Positions 1-13,600 are shown, counted from the stretch's first letter. The stretch is 64,000 nucleotides of DNA from Acanthosoma haemorrhoidale (GCA_930367205.1 OV884011.1:142845937-142909936); one strand, 5' to 3'. Program-made: numbers and translations. Notes: generated by a model not told the origin, from the letters alone.

Positions 1-1355
1 CTTATCACCTTGTTGATGCTCACGTACATGCAAGCGTTGCCTTCCTTCCGGGTTGGCTGGATGTCGGCGAAGTAGACGTGGATGCAGGCCTTGAACGGCG
101 AGTTGGGGACGGAGAAGCAGCTTTTGCCCACTGCAACCACAATAATAAGTTCAATATCGAACATGAAAGACAACGAAAACAACGTAATACATAACATACC
201 TGAAAGATCTTTTCTGGCGAGCTCATGACCACTGAAGATGTACGCAGCAAACCCGGTACCGTTTTCTTTACCGATCCTTACGCAATCTGAAAAATATATT
301 TAAATTGAAATACCCTTTCCATCTATTTAAATATTCATAAGTGGTCTAAAATGGAAAATTTGACAAAATTCTACTCACTTTCGATGCCATTTAACCCTGC
401 TAGGTTCACTGTTAGACAACACTGACCGTTGTCATCTTGAAATTTGCATTCTGGCTCTGTCACAGCTGCATGAAATAAAACAAAAAAAACATTGTTTATA
501 ACAAATAAAATAAAACAAAAACCAATTTTGTTTATTCAAAAACAGGTTCAAGATAAGGCTTGTACACATTTTTGGGCTCCACCAGCACATTCATACATAT
601 TTATCATTTTACAGTTTATTAATTACTCAGGGCTTAGTAATTTTTTTATTGTATTACTTTATTTGATTTGCTTATATCATGTTAAGAGTCATTTTACAAA
701 TTTGTTTGATAAACTTTATAACCTTTAATGGTACCTACGCATGGAAGATTATGTAACTAAATAAATATGCAGCATTTTCAGAAGAAGAATTCAAGTGTTT
801 TAAAATTATATTTAATTATAATTTAGGATATTTCTTTTAATTATTTAAAAGAAGAAAGAACTTTACCTACAATCAAGTCTCCTGGACGAGCGACTGTTGT
901 CTGAACTCTCTCAGGTCTTTGCACTCTGCACAAAATAATAAAAACTATTAAACACAAGTATTTGCATGTGTTTGTAATATTACTGCTCTCTGGCACTTAT
1001 GACGTCTAAGATCCTAGTTCCGGACTTGGTGTACTTCGATGATACAATACTTGACGATTTCATGGTGGATACTACTCCCCTTATGTGCTAAAAAAAAAGA
1101 AACCCAAAAAAAACTTCGGTGATATTTTTACTTTATGATTATAAAACACACAATACAAATGAATAAGAAGCATTAAATTTGATAAAATACTAAAAGCATG
1201 ATATTAAATACATATATTACATAAAACCGTCAACATATTTCTCTGTATAGGGGCAGATTGATTTAATGCACTGGTAAGTAGTAAAATGTTTACCTGGTTT
1301 GTAGCGCGCTGCAGGCTAAAATCACAGCTGCAAATACAGCGATTGGTATCAACAT
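1..1355 (-). CDS. Secreted eight-cysteine protein, gene A (3' end outside window)
   Basis: Coding exons on the minus strand are 1294-1355, 867-925, 379-465, 200-286 and 1-130, the last cut by the window edge. All junctions are GT-AG with intron phases 2-1-1-1. Residues 1-20 form a signal peptide (MLIPIAVFAAVILACSAL). Visible cysteines are C47, the pair C56-C57, C71, C103, C114 and C132, in the order found in the other family members; the eighth should lie beyond the edge. An acceptor (TTTCCAG) sits four bases before the ATG, so an untranslated first exon lies upstream, but I could not place it. Residues 21-40 are a linker rich in R, Q, T and P. The protein is diverged from genes C, E and F. 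Function is unknown; extracellular location is inferred from the signal peptide. Confidence 0.82.
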
Positions 1356-1379
1356 TATCCTGGAAATAAACATGTATAT

Positions 1380-4300
1380 ACAAGCATAAATTAATTGATT
1401 AAATTGACTAGCATTTTTTATATCATATTATATGTTAATTTAATCTAGTTTTCGATTATGCACCTAGTTGTAGTTGCCATTATTTAAAAAAAGAAGGAAA
1501 TAAGCGAATAATTTGAAATTAAAATAGCCTTAGTAACAATAGTCATGCCATGTCCTTGTATGGTTTTCTTAAGTAATAATAAATTGATTGACAAAAAAAA
1601 AGTACTAGGCACTGTACTAAGCGTTAACCCTAAAATGCCTCTAAATTCAATTAAAAAATGAAACAAAATCGAAAAATTATCATGGTAATTAGTAAACATA
1701 TACCTAAATCTCATCCATACCAAACTATTCGGCAAACCACTCGACACCCTCATGGGCAACTGGGCAGTGATAATCCCTTAGGCGTGAATTCTTCTCTTCT
1801 ACTGAAGAAAAACAAAATCATCTAACTTATGATAAAGGAATACTGATTGCACCAATATATCACGTGATATTTGCGAAACTGGGGGTAAACGCATCTTTAA
1901 CCATTTTCTAAAATTATAAACCACTGAAGTCCCAAAGGGTAAATTAATCTGGAGCTCTTAAATTTTTGACACCACTCAGCATGACTAAAAAATATTTATT
2001 TATTAATCAGCAATGAATAGATTATTGACCCTTATTTATTGTTCACCCGGTTATATTTAATTAACACCGTCAAATAGAACTACCATGCAAAATAACTCTC
2101 TAAGAAATAAACCTGTAAAGTTAAAACATGATCTGAGTCAAAATTCTGAAAACAATTCCTTTGACAGTTTTAATAATAAATGTTATTGATAGTATGGAAA
2201 ATATAACACAAAGTATATACTGTTAATCAGGGCATTCAAATATTTAATTTGACTCCCTACTGACAATTATAGTCAAATATGTATTTTTATTCATATACGT
2301 ACATATTTTCAAATATATAGTTATTTATTTGTTTAATACCTAGTAATTAGTTAATTATTCACATCATGTTTAATACCAAGTAATTAGTTAATTATTCACA
2401 CCATGTTTAATACCAAGTAATTAGTTAATTATTCACATCATGTTTAATACCAAGTAATTAGTTATGTTTTTTCCATGAGAAAATTTTATGTCACAGCATT
2501 AAAAAGGGGATCTACTTGAAAGATTTTGAAAAAAGTGAAATAGCGAAGCAATTAGCCCTTGAATCAAGATATTGTTGATTGTATTGTCGACTACTGCTGT
2601 AATAATCAAAGTGATCGTGGCTTCAAATGCAAATATTTATTCAGCCTTGACAACAGTATACGTGAATTTCTATCTCTATTTCTCCATTTACAGGGGGGAG
2701 TTCAGCTCATCACGTTAAAAGAAAAATTCCCACTAGAAAAAATGACAAGCAATCAACTCCTTTAATCCATTGTTGGGCGAGAGGAAAAAGTCGGGTTTTT
2801 ATTATTTTAGCTAAACAAAGTGTTTTTTTTTAGTAAAAGAAACTATCAAAAAACCATATCGTGGCAACGTATTCAGAGAAATAACTGCGTTTGGCAATGT
2901 GTGTTTTATTTTAGAAAACATTCACACATCATATTTTTTTAACTCGACAGTCCTAACGTATTTATATATGCATAACATATTTGTTTGGCTGTGAGAATAA
3001 TATAAATTGTATAAAAGTTCATATATCGAATTCGCAAAACGCTGAATGTTTCAATTAATGAAATATCTTGATTTAAACTGGTAGCCTATTTTATCGAATA
3101 TTGATGTTCACAACCAAATTTGAAGAAAGAAGAAATGCGTCAGTTTTTTGTTTCTATATACGAATCCTTATTCAATATTTCATTTTTGTTACGTTAAAAG
3201 ACACCATAATACAAAATAATCTGATACATTTCGTAATTGATATATTTTTTGAAAAAAAAAACGATACTGGAATCATAAGTATTTTTGGAAGTGATCTCAA
3301 CTATAGAACACTAATAAGTTTATACTTAAAGGAAAAAAATATATAAATATTATATCGTAGAAATAAATGAAAAACACTTACACAAGGATCGCTGATCGAG
3401 TACCTACCTACTTTGGTTCGGGTCTTTGTGCTGTTGTGCTAACATCTTATAATGTCGATGGCAAACGTAGTGGACATTTTCATGCATTAATAGGTAATAT
3501 TAGCATTTTGAGATTTAATGGTGTGTTTTTATTTCGCCCGTGTTCTCAACCTTGAAAGCTAGAAAAAATAATTCTTGACTTGTTATTGTTGGACACATTC
3601 ACTGCACCTAATTTATGTTATGTTTTTTACCACTCAGTTCACTCATCAATGCTCAGTATACTAGTCAACTTACTTTGTATTGCTTTAGCTTGTCGTCTTA
3701 GACTATATTAGAGTATATATGAAGCTATTTTGGGCACAGTCATGGGGTTGAACCTGGATATGTTAATAAGTAGATAATTATTTTTGGAACGCACATAATA
3801 CAACTTTGTAGTAGTACTCCTTACGCCCAGTCGATTCCTTCAACATTCCAGAACCCCTCACGAAGTAGTGTATATGCTCGTATTCCTCGGCACTGGTAGT
3901 ACAACTTGGGATAGTTTACATCTGCTCTTAGGCAGTTGTACTTGCTCTAAATTGTTAAGAACATTGATCTCTAATTCGGTTGACTTCAGCGTATGTAGGC
4001 GACTATCAAAACTTCTCTTTTTAAGAAAAGACAGGTCTGCTCAAAGTAGATCACAGCAATGGGTCCGACCCAACCAAAGACCAACATTACCACCCACCAT
4101 TTGGAAGACTGCTTTACAATAGATTACTATAACAATCAACGCCAAGACTTTGGAAAGGCAAAAATGAGTTATACTCTGGCCAGGAGGTCTTAATTCCTTG
4201 GCAATTTACTTTTGAGATTTTTCTGATGATTACGGAATTGAGGTATAGAAAGTTGATTCATATTCAAGATACAATAAAACACGAATAAATAAATACTTAA

Positions 4301-6332
4301 AAAAAAAAAGGCCAAACACTTCAGTTGAGTTGATAAGGTCGGTGAATGGGCTAATTTTATTTATTTTAACATTTATGTAAATATGTGTGAAAATATATAA
4401 AATGTAGGAAAATATATATGACACATATATCTTTCATCTAGCTTACTTTGAGAATCACACATCTAAGCTAAAGTTGAATTATTAAAATATTATATTTTAT
4501 GGGATGCCATTTAATTATTCAAACTACTAGATTTCATTCTTCAATCAAACTCTAAGTGTACAGCCTTGACGTAATGTTATAATGAAAATAATATTGCTTG
4601 GATTTAATCCTGTCCAAATTTATTATAATTCAAAGGTAATTTACCTTAGTAAATCAACGTGGTGATCAATGGAATTTATTTCAGTTAATAAAGTATAATT
4701 TACAATAATATATTCCTTTTATTCATAAGAAAAAAATGCATAATTAACACAAAATATATAATAAATTAAACTGATGAATAGATGCATTACTTATATACTA
4801 AATATATATATATAGAGATAGAATCTGTGCATACAAATACATTGATGTCTTTATTACAGGGAAGTTTGGGGCAGGCTGTACTCAACCTGCGTCGCAAAAA
4901 CTCAAGTATTTCTGTCTCCGCCTCGTATCAGAAACCAGAGAGTTCTTCGTTCTCGCCCCCCCCCCCATAAAGTGAGCTTTACCCTCGGCCTCGTCCCAGC
5001 AACAAGTGAGTCTTGCCTCTTGCATGTCCTTTGTTAACAGAAAATATTCTGGCCCCACCACGATCTCGTATTAGCGAGCGGTTTCAGTTTTTGCTATCAC
5101 TTTCCTTTGTGAAAAGGGTATTTTTTTTATCATCTCCTTCAAACTAAGCGAGTATGTGACTAAAACACATTCTGAAATGGCGACAAGAAGGGTTATTACT
5201 TGTCCCTCAAGCCTGTTTTGGTAGCCACCGACAAAGTCCTTCTATTTACCAACCCATATACCTCCGATTTATAATTCATAGTCCTATTATTTCCTATATT
5301 ATATTTATGTGGTAGGTTTAACCGAGTAAACAACCACCATTAGAAATATTTAATTCTGCTTAATTTCCAAATAGTAGTTTCAGAAAATGCTTGATGAATG
5401 AACAGTGTGAGTTCCGAAATCGCCTTAGAGAGCTGGATTTTAATTCGCGGAGAACCATAAAAATAAATATAAGAGAATATTACATCTTCTAAAAAATTGA
5501 ATAAAACATACGCACATGAAATGGCGTGAATTGTAACACCACACGCAAAATTATTTAAAAATAATAACAGTAACATTATGTAATATATGAAAAATGGCAA
5601 GAAATATTTCATCATGCTAGAAGTTATTGCCAAGTGCGGATGTCTTTTCTTTGAAACATGTTAATCTATAATGTTAAACGCAAACTTTACCCCAGTAAGT
5701 AGATTAAGATACAATATCAAGAAGTATTTTTATGCTTAAGTCAAGTTAATTTTGTTTACTTGTAAAGAATTTAATTGTGGCCATAACTAATATATTTTAA
5801 TTTTAGTTATTACATAAATTTTGAATGTATTTATTTTTTGCACCATTGAATCGATGGTTATAATGTGAAACCTTGTAAAAATCAACTTGTCCTTAAAATT
5901 TATTTTCTTAATTCCATACCCTTTTGGAATACTGGATTTAAGTAGGGAGGAAGTGTGATATTTCGATCTTGTGATTTTATTGTCTCTTGTGCTTACAAGA
6001 GCCCACTTATTTAACCAAAATAATAAATGCAAATAAAACAATTAAAGGCATTATAGAATTAGTTTAATAACATCCAGTTGATGGACAAGGAATGGGTAGG
6101 TATAACCTATGATTAAACGTGGCTTACATTTATTTATTGTTTAATTTAATTTACTGTGCATAAACGATTTCGCATAAATGAAATAACATGAATTCAGGAA
6201 TAGTTCGAAATAAACAAAAAAAAAAAAACAATTCTGTAAAATGCTGTTTTTCTTTAAGAGACTATTATTATAAACTATTTCCTTCACAAAAAAAATATAT
6301 ATTCATTTACTCCGTTTGTTATTAGTTCTCAA
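1380..6332. other. Intergenic region between genes A and B
   Basis: This AT-rich stretch contains the tandem repeat at 2331-2464 and many homopolymer runs. Open frames of 60-97 codons occur (for example 3367-3555, 3868-4122, 5340-5633), but none has a recognisable domain, signal peptide plus splice context or resemblance to the gene family. The untranslated first exon of gene A is expected somewhere in the first part but was not located. Confidence 0.55.
2331..2464. repeat. 37-bp tandem repeat, about 3.6 copies
   Basis: Unit starts fall at 2331, 2368, 2405 and 2442, exactly 37 bases apart. Each unit begins GTTTAATACC and contains AGTAATTAGTTAATTATTC; copies differ by single substitutions such as ACATCAT versus ACACCAT. 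The array stops inside the fourth unit. Confidence 0.93.
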
Positions 6333-8982
6333 TTAGTTGGAAAAGTACTGCCGGCCAGTGGCATCCGTGGTTGTATATATTCCTTCGGTCTCTGCGGTGT
6401 GGTCGGTGTTCTGCTCGAACCTGCCATTTGCGTACTTGATACACTTGAAGTCCATGTACATGACCTGACTGATACTCACGAAGAAGCAGGCGTCGGCAGA
6501 GTTCAGCTCAGGGTCCATGTTCAGGTAGTAAATGTTGAGGCAGGCGGTCAGGGGGGTTCCATAGATAGGATAGCAAACCTCGCCGGCTGAAATAGAAGGC
6601 AGTAATTATCTGGAAAAACCTCACTACATTATCGGCAAGGATCAATGGGCTATTTTTTGGGGGGGGGGAACATATGAACTAAAAATCTATAATTCTTTGA
6701 TGTCAATTTACTCCAATAACTATTATTGTAATCCACTATAATTATTACTTCAATTATAGTGTGGCCACTGTAACTTGATATGTTCAAACAAGGCTTAACT
6801 AAACGATATTTAAACCTTACTTGTTAAAACGTAGCCGTCTTTAAGATTCTGATATCTGAGATATAGGTCAGTAGCCACAAAATCCACCTAGCTATACTTG
6901 GGACGTTCCTCCCACCTGGTTCCATTCATTCATTCTGACAAGATAATATAAGGATATCATCATCAACCACCTATCATGGTTAATTCCATGCAGATATCTG
7001 CATAGATTGTACTTGGTTTTTCTTCTTCATGTGACATTTTCTTCAAGAACTTTCTCAGCTTTCTCTCTCATCTTCCAAGAACTAGCCGGTTGATTATCTT
7101 GTGAGTTATTGCTTACCTTCGATGCCTTGGATGGTACGGTGTTTTTTTTATCCTTTTAGGAGAAAGGACTTCAAATTATAAAAACAACTCGGCTCGATTT
7201 CATCCTGATGTACTACGGCCACAACGTACGTACAGAACTGTTCCTTTTTCACTCATTTCTGATAGTAACAGATCGCAAATCTGTTCCTCCAAATTGTCTA
7301 GAACACGCGTATAAATATTATTAACAAGTTAAAATGACCCCTAACATCTTTAGTGTTTTGAAAGAAGACGAGACTGAAGAATTTCTATTGAAAGGTAAGG
7401 TCATGTGCATTTCCAAGAACGGGAATCGCGCTATTTTGAAACATTCCCCCGATCTGAATACTTGATTTTTTGACTGCTTATTTCTATTTATCCATCTGCT
7501 ACTTGACCCATTACTTAACCACTTAACCACTTAACCACCATAACCACGCATTTGGTGCTTGAATAAATTGTTGGGATATTACCTATTCTTCTGTCCTTAT
7601 CCTTTTGAGTCTTTCAATCATCGTCCAATATATACTCTTATGCTAAAGATACGTTAAGGATTGATTGAGGAACAGGCCGAACCGTTTTCTAAATTTAACT
7701 TGATGAACTCCACCGAATGGAAACTTCTACGATTTTACAATTTTTCTTTTGTTTTTAAATTGAAAGTAGATGCCAGACGAACAATTGATAGAAGGGGAAT
7801 TAGGGAGGTTTTTTTTTAAGGATGTCTATTTCCAGCCACTTTGGGATTTGTACTGAATCCTAGCTAATTACCCCTAATTTTAAAAAAAAAAACACCAAAA
7901 AAACGTTAGTGCGTAGGGGATTTATTTTTTTTTTTCCCCTCAACCCCTGTGAGTCCATATTTTTTTTAAAAAATTAATTACAACTTTCGTATGAGGCTTT
8001 CTCCTTGTACTGCATAGCATCCATTTTAAGGAGTGCATGTCTTAAAAACCAACTCCGGATTGTAGTTAAAAAGTTAAACTTTGCAAAGGGACTAGGTGAT
8101 GGGGCTCACCTTCGGGTTACAATAAAGGGGAACTAAAACTGAACAATAGTGGGGGAACGGGGGCGAGTTTTAAAAATACTGATCGCTAAATGACAAAATT
8201 CTGAAGGCTTCGTGCTGAAAAATAATCTTTATTTTTACACAGTTTAAAAACAACGATCGTTGGTTTGATGTAACGGAGAATCAATGAAATCCTTTACTGT
8301 CTGCACTTCGGTTACGAGACTACTACATTCATTTACCGTTACGTAGGCAAATCTGCATTCCTAACTGACAAATTAAAACAAATAAGATGAAAATCAACTT
8401 ACCTCTTATTTCTCTCTTAAAAAGGGCATGGTCTTGAATAACCAAAGACGCGAATGGCCTGTTTCTGTTGTCCAGTTCCACTTTTACACAAGCTGTTGAC
8501 ATCAAGTTCAAATTAACTTCGGCAAGTTTTTAATAGTTTTATTACTTACAATCCATTCATAAAAAAAAAATTTACATTCCACGTGCTCATTCTTAGCAGG
8601 AACGCTGATGGTGAGGCAACAAATTCCAGACCTGTTCTGTAAGTCGCATCTCGGCCTCTCTGTTATTGTGACTAAATAGGAATTTAATTATTTTTTTTAA
8701 ATAGACAAATATCAACAATTAATTATGATTTATTTCCTAGCACATACCTACTGGGGTGGCCATTTGATACCTGCCGTTTATATTGACGCTTGTCGGTCTT
8801 ACCGAACTGTAAATAAAATAATAGTTATTAGCCATAACTCTCAAAATAATAAATGTGGTGGCAACTAAAATTAAAAATTAAATGTGTACAATAATTTATT
8901 AAAATGTATGAACGCCTTACGCCTCGGTGTAATAGATGCATGATGCAAAGATAAGGATAGCAAACGAGGTTTGCTTCTTCAT
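6333..8982 (-). CDS. Secreted eight-cysteine protein, gene B (complete, 186 aa)
   Basis: Coding exons are 8921-8982, 8748-8806, 8576-8671, 8403-8492 and 6333-6586; the summed 561 bases make 186 codons plus stop with no lesion. Intron phases 2-1-1-1 match the other copies. Residues 1-20 are a signal peptide (start MKKQTSFAILIF). Cysteines are C49, C58-C59, C74, C107, C118, C136 and C151. The motif PLTAC at 114-118 and CIKYANGRF at 151-159 correspond to PFTAC and CIRFENGKF of gene C. The tail after the last cysteine is 35 residues, longer than in genes C, E and F and rich in T and acidic residues. The last intron (6587-8402) holds a LINE-tail fragment. An acceptor (TTTCAG) lies just before the ATG; a plausible untranslated exon with a good donor (GACAG/GTAAAG) begins at 9926. 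Function unknown, secretion inferred. Confidence 0.87.
6587..8402. other. Last intron of gene B
   Basis: This 1.8-kb intron separates exons 4 and 5 of gene B. It carries the LINE-tail-like fragment near 8085-8190 and poly-T and poly-A runs around 7810-7980. No coding exon or other known feature was seen in it. Confidence 0.6.
8085..8190 (-). repeat. Tail fragment of the second LINE family
   Basis: The segment shares GACTAGGTGATGGGGCTCACC-type sequence (20-base core CTAGGTGATGGGGCTCACCT), the GGGGAACGG run and the following CGCTAAAT-like bases with 21545-21690. That region lies downstream of the reverse transcriptase fragment of the LINE at 21.5-22.9 kb, so this is probably a short 3' piece of the same family. 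Confidence 0.5.
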
Positions 8983-8999
8983 CTTTCTGAAATTAATAA

Positions 9000-10866
9000 A
9001 AAAATCTCAAATTAAAAATAATTGGATTAATTAACATTATAGATAAAGGCTTATTGATGCCTACATTATATAAGGTTATTCTATTATTTAATAAATGTCA
9101 CAAAAGACCCATACTCGCAGTGTTCAATCTTGACTTTTCCCTAGGGAGGGAGAACTTCACTATCATAAAATGTCTCACTATTATATAAATTTATGCACCC
9201 ATTGTATAAATTTGAATAATTTAATATATTTTGGGACTAACTAAAATTATTGATGTATTCCGCGAAAACTTCTCAATGTTTTTGCCACTTTGATTTTCAC
9301 GATTTTGAATGATTGAAGTGATGAAGATTGGTTTCATTTAGAATGAGGCCCCGAAATATTTCATTTAAGCCCAAATTTTTTGTAGATAAAATATTTCTTA
9401 GATTAAGTAATCACTTTATCTACATCTCCAAATAACTGAGGGTACATCGTCGATCTCACTACATGAACCGTTTATTATGAAAGTGGCTTAAGCCCCTCTT
9501 CCAAAAATAGCAAGCTAACTGTTTTAATATTTACTGATTTAATACGTTAGCTATTTATTTTTAAGCAAGTCCTAACTAATATAATATATATTAGGTGTCG
9601 CTGATAAAGACTATATTAGTTATAGTTTCTTGAAAAATGAAAAGATTTTTTTGCCCACATTCAAAATAAGCGGTTTATGTACAAGATTTTACGTTTAATT
9701 TACGTACGTGATTTTAATTAGTTTTGAGAAAAATATTTTTTTATCATCAACGTTACCCAGTCTCCCCGCATGGTTGATACCCCGATGCAGGCATACATTT
9801 TATCTAAAAACATCGCCCTTAAATAAGTGTTATAGGGGATGTTATGAAATTGGGATAATTCGTGTGTAAATATGAAGTGGACAACACTGTCCCCACCTGG
9901 GGAGATTCTCAAAAGGCTCCTTTACCTGTCCTTCACCTCGAGCTGTCTGGATCTGTATCTGTGTGACGCATTCTTATTGTTATTAAAATAAAACTCAGTG
10001 ATTACAAGTGATTTGTTTGAATAATAAAACAGCCTTAATTTTGATTTAATTTCTCATATTTTTGCAATAATCTAAGCCAATTTCCAGCAAAAACTTCTAA
10101 ATTACATATAATCCAATGGCTAATGACAACTAACGATTCAAATTATTCTTATAGGGTTTTTGATTTTGTGAAAACCAGTGAAATAAAGTGCAGGTTGACT
10201 TATATGAATCGGCAGGCAGGAAAGAGATGACAGTTGCTACATTAGGACCTACGAAACCTGGTTTGTCATTTACTATTCGTGGAGTTTTAATCAACCATAA
10301 CTAATGAAACAACTATTCAATCGTTAAGAAAACTTTAATACATTAGTAATAACTATCAAACTAATTATCATATTTTTATTAAAGATCCTGGAAGGAGAAT
10401 TCATCCCCCACTGCTGTACGTAACTTACCATGACTACCTTCGTAACATTAATTTATATATCACATAATTGTCCTATTAGTACTAATAAATAATAGTTATA
10501 ACAGTTATTACCTTGACTTGGGGAAGTTGAAACAGTCTAAACCTTTAGTCAACTGAACAATAAGTTATCATTGTCAGCCTTATTTATATATTTAAGGTTC
10601 ATCCTTTGCATTAATTTGTGTTACTTTTTAACCTTTGCTTGCTGTTTTTTTTTCAAAGCTACTGTTGGTAATGCCTATGAATGCTCATGAATAAATTATA
10701 ATATTGAACTACCATCCATCGTAATTTAGCAAATGCAGCGCGGAGTGGTGAGTAATTGCTTTTAAATTATTTAGCGTTACGGCTTCCAGTTCTGATTTAA
10801 TAAATAATCAGTATATTTGTTTAGTATTAAGCCTTAAATTTTAACAATTCAACAATTTTTATCAAG
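9000..10866. other. Intergenic region upstream of gene B
   Basis: AT-rich sequence without a convincing gene. A possible untranslated first exon of gene B starts at 9926 (donor GACAG/GTAAAG), but no clear TATA box accompanies it. The open frame 9718-9912 on the minus strand has no recognisable features. Confidence 0.5.
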
Positions 10867-12163
10867 ATAAAATTACAATCTGCCTTATTAGGCAATAAGT
10901 AATTGAGATAAATGTTATCATTCATACAATATTTACAATTCATCATTCACTCGCTCATTCATACAATATTTACAAAACAGCGCAGAGGCCCCCTAAGTCC
11001 ACAAGGTTGTCACCTCCCTCGCATGCGAAGAAGGAAGCGGAGTCTTGGGGAGTCCCCCACGCTCCTACGTCAGCCGCGTCACTGGATAAGAGCCAGCGGA
11101 GGCTGCCCAAAAGCGCAAGAGCCACAGACGCTCAGGGGATGATTAGAGAAACTGGCCATTGCCGGGACTCCCACTATCACTTAATTATAGCAGGTCACGA
11201 GGCAGTAGGCCACTGTCGTTTTAATCTCAGAGGAGGCTTATAGGGATGAGTGGTGCAGCAGCAATGACTGTGCTAGGGAATTAGGGTGGTTGGAAAGGTT
11301 ACTATGGAATTTTATGAACTTGGAAGGGATGAGTTCAAGAATATAGGGTAAATTCAGATCATTGTGAAGGGTTTTGTTGCTGACGTAATAAGGGGCATTT
11401 ACTATTGTTCTCAGGACTTTTGATTGAAAGGATTGGATGCGGTTGGTGTTCGACTTTTTTGTTGTACCCCATAGCTCTATTCCGTATGTCCAGATCGGCT
11501 TAAGTTATACACTTTGTAGATAAGTAGTTTATTTTCTATTGAGAGATGGGATGTCCTTCGAAGTAGTCTGTACAGTTGTCCAAATCGTCTGTTTAGTTCT
11601 TGTCTTTTTAGCCTCGTGTGTGTGTTCCAGGTCAGTCGTTTGTCGAAATGGAAGCCTAAGTACCGCACTGTCACGGATACAGGGAGAGGAATAGAATTAA
11701 AATAAACTAGTGGACAAGACTTGTGACAAAGGGTGAAGGTAATGTGGGAACATTTTGCTTCATTAACATTGATCCGCCATTGGTTGCACCAATACACGAT
11801 ATCGTCAAGGTGTTTTTGAAGGTTATGGGATGCTATGTCGGGGTCTGGGTGGGATGAAAAGACTGCAGTGTCATCTGCAAATGTGGCCAAGAAGGTAGTA
11901 GGAGTAGAGGGGACATCAGCGGTGTATAGGTTACAGAGGATGGGACCCATGACACTGCCCTGTGGAACTCCTGCATTTATGGGATAGTAGTTAGAATATT
12001 CTAAGCCAAAGCGTCCTTGGAAGAAGCGGTTTGAAAGGTGGGACTGTAGGGTTAGGAAAAGGGTTTGTGGTAAATATGTTTTGAGCTTGTAAAGCAAACC
12101 TGCGTGCTAAAACCTGTCAAAACCTTGATCTTTGTCCAGAAATGCAGCAGTGCAATAATGTTT
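10867..12163 (-). mobile_element. 5'-truncated Jockey-like LINE, copy 1
   Basis: The minus strand reads the end of a non-LTR reverse transcriptase followed by a 3' untranslated region. The 3' end near 10867 carries the family tail ATTGTAATTTTATC (minus sense), also found at 21395-21408 (plus), 39330 and 44818 (minus). The 5' end is lost near 12163, inside the segment matching 31405-31465 of the longest copy. Short 5'-truncated copies are usual for target-primed LINE insertion. It lies between genes B and C. Confidence 0.88.
11477..12097 (-). pseudogene. Reverse transcriptase fragment of the Jockey-like LINE
   Basis: The 206-codon open frame holds the palm region of a non-LTR reverse transcriptase: AGVPQGSVMGP (box 4), FATFADDTAVFSS with the catalytic FADD pair, then CNQWRINVNEAKC and VRYLGFHFDKRLTW, typical of the Jockey clade. 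The N-terminal endonuclease and fingers are missing and the frame ends before the expected C-terminus, so this is a dead fragment. The same peptides occur in the copies at 20463-20843 and 31650-32090. Confidence 0.9.
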
Positions 12164-12169
12164 GGATTC

Positions 12170-12860
12170 AAGGACTAGCATGCCATAAACTAAGCAACCC
12201 TTGTCTCCAGTCACGTGCCTTGTGACAGACGTGCAGGTGTGTCATCATGAAAATACCCCTTTCAGGGTATCCACCTTCTGGTTGGAAGGGGAAATAATAT
12301 TTAAACCAGGGGGTTTCGCTCTGTTGGCCTACTCTCTCTTCAGCGCCTCTGAGCCCTTCATTTTTATCTACAAATTATTTAATATTTAGTTTGTCTTGTT
12401 ATTTAATGTAATTTACGATAAATGTTTATTTGTTATTATTATTCAAATGTGCGTTTATTGTGAGCCGTAAGTATATCAATGAGTAGAAGAGCTTGTCGGG
12501 AGATCAGCTTTGGTTGAAGAAAAAGAGTTGTCAGGTTTTTATAGAAGGCAGAGCCCATTGAAACCTCGTCCATCAATAAATTTGATGAAAAAACTAACTA
12601 ATTTATCATTTGCATCAATCTAATCCTATCTCCCAACAAGATACAATGAATTAACTAGTCCAGTGGAGGGAGGTCTTATAAAAATCTGACCGACAACAAG
12701 GCCTATGACCCTTTTTATCAGCCCCTGCCTTATACCCATCCCAAACTACAGTTACTTCTGGAATGTACCTGTCCTCCTAACGAAGTCAAGAATTGATTTC
12801 CATTTGTAGGAGTTAAATCGAGCCCTAAGGTGGAAAACCTTAGTCTGCAGAATGGCTTTC
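12170..12860. other. Unassigned stretch next to LINE remains
   Basis: No gene was recognised. The right part, from about 12650, may be the degenerate C-terminal continuation of the RNase H-like fragment on the minus strand, but I could not align it to a known domain. Confidence 0.4.
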
Positions 12861-13240
12861 ATTCTCCCAAAATATGGTAGGAGGTTTCCTCACCTCAATT
12901 TGGGGCAAATGGTGTTCTGGGATACGACTATTAGATAATAGGTGTCGACTTAATCAGCTGTGTCCAGTCAAAATGCTTATTATGATATTGATTTTTTGCT
13001 TGCTGGAGTTTTATAAGCACGAGTTTACTTTTGAGAGTCTATTGATGTACAGCTTAGCTTGTCTACAGCTGATGATGCTGGACCATTGTTCGTCCACCTT
13101 GGTCTACATCCGCTATTCCAATATGGAGGTGGTTGTGGTTTTTGATAGACCAATGACAGAATCGGGACCATCAAAAAATGAGTCTGCTTCCTTCTTAGCC
13201 AGTTCATCCGTTTTCTCGGGGCCAATTACGAACAAATTCT
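12860..13240 (-). pseudogene. Degenerate RNase H-like fragment of a non-LTR element
   Basis: On the minus strand the frame starting near 13230 reads KTDELAKKEAD followed by DSVIGLSKTTTTSIL. This resembles the end of RNase H domains in R1/Jockey-type LINEs, where a NEKADELAKxxA motif carries the last catalytic aspartate. A change of frame then gives SAVDKLSCT and similar peptides. Stops and frameshifts break the rest. The plus-strand open frame 12874-13323 overlies it and is taken as chance. Family assignment rests on one motif. Confidence 0.45.
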
Positions 13241-13600
13241 TCCACCCATTTATTATTATTATTATTTTTTTTTTTACTGGTTTATTCTTCTTTTTTAAAA
13301 TACATGTCATCATAATAAAATGATGCACAATTAACCGCTATACAATGACTTTTATTTATGTGTACAATTTTTACCATAAAAAACAGTAGGGATCAATAAA
13401 TACCTTACTCCAATTTACAAAATATTAATAAAAAAAACACTATTCAGTAGCTATTAAAAAAAAATTACCAAAAGTTGTGAAGGGCCTGGATTATTTTATT
13501 CAACTCTTTCATATTTGAGAAAGTTTATTTTATATATATGACATACATTAATGTATAGTTATTGTAGAGAGTTTGAAGAAGTTTTAGTGACTACTGACAC

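Noticed and set aside
5340..5633. Hydrophobic 97-codon minus-strand frame
   Set aside because: AT-rich translation with many I, L and F codons, no splice partners and no family resemblance.
12874..13323. 149-codon plus-strand frame
   Set aside because: It overlies a minus-strand RNase H-like LINE relic and ends in poly-T; no domain was seen.
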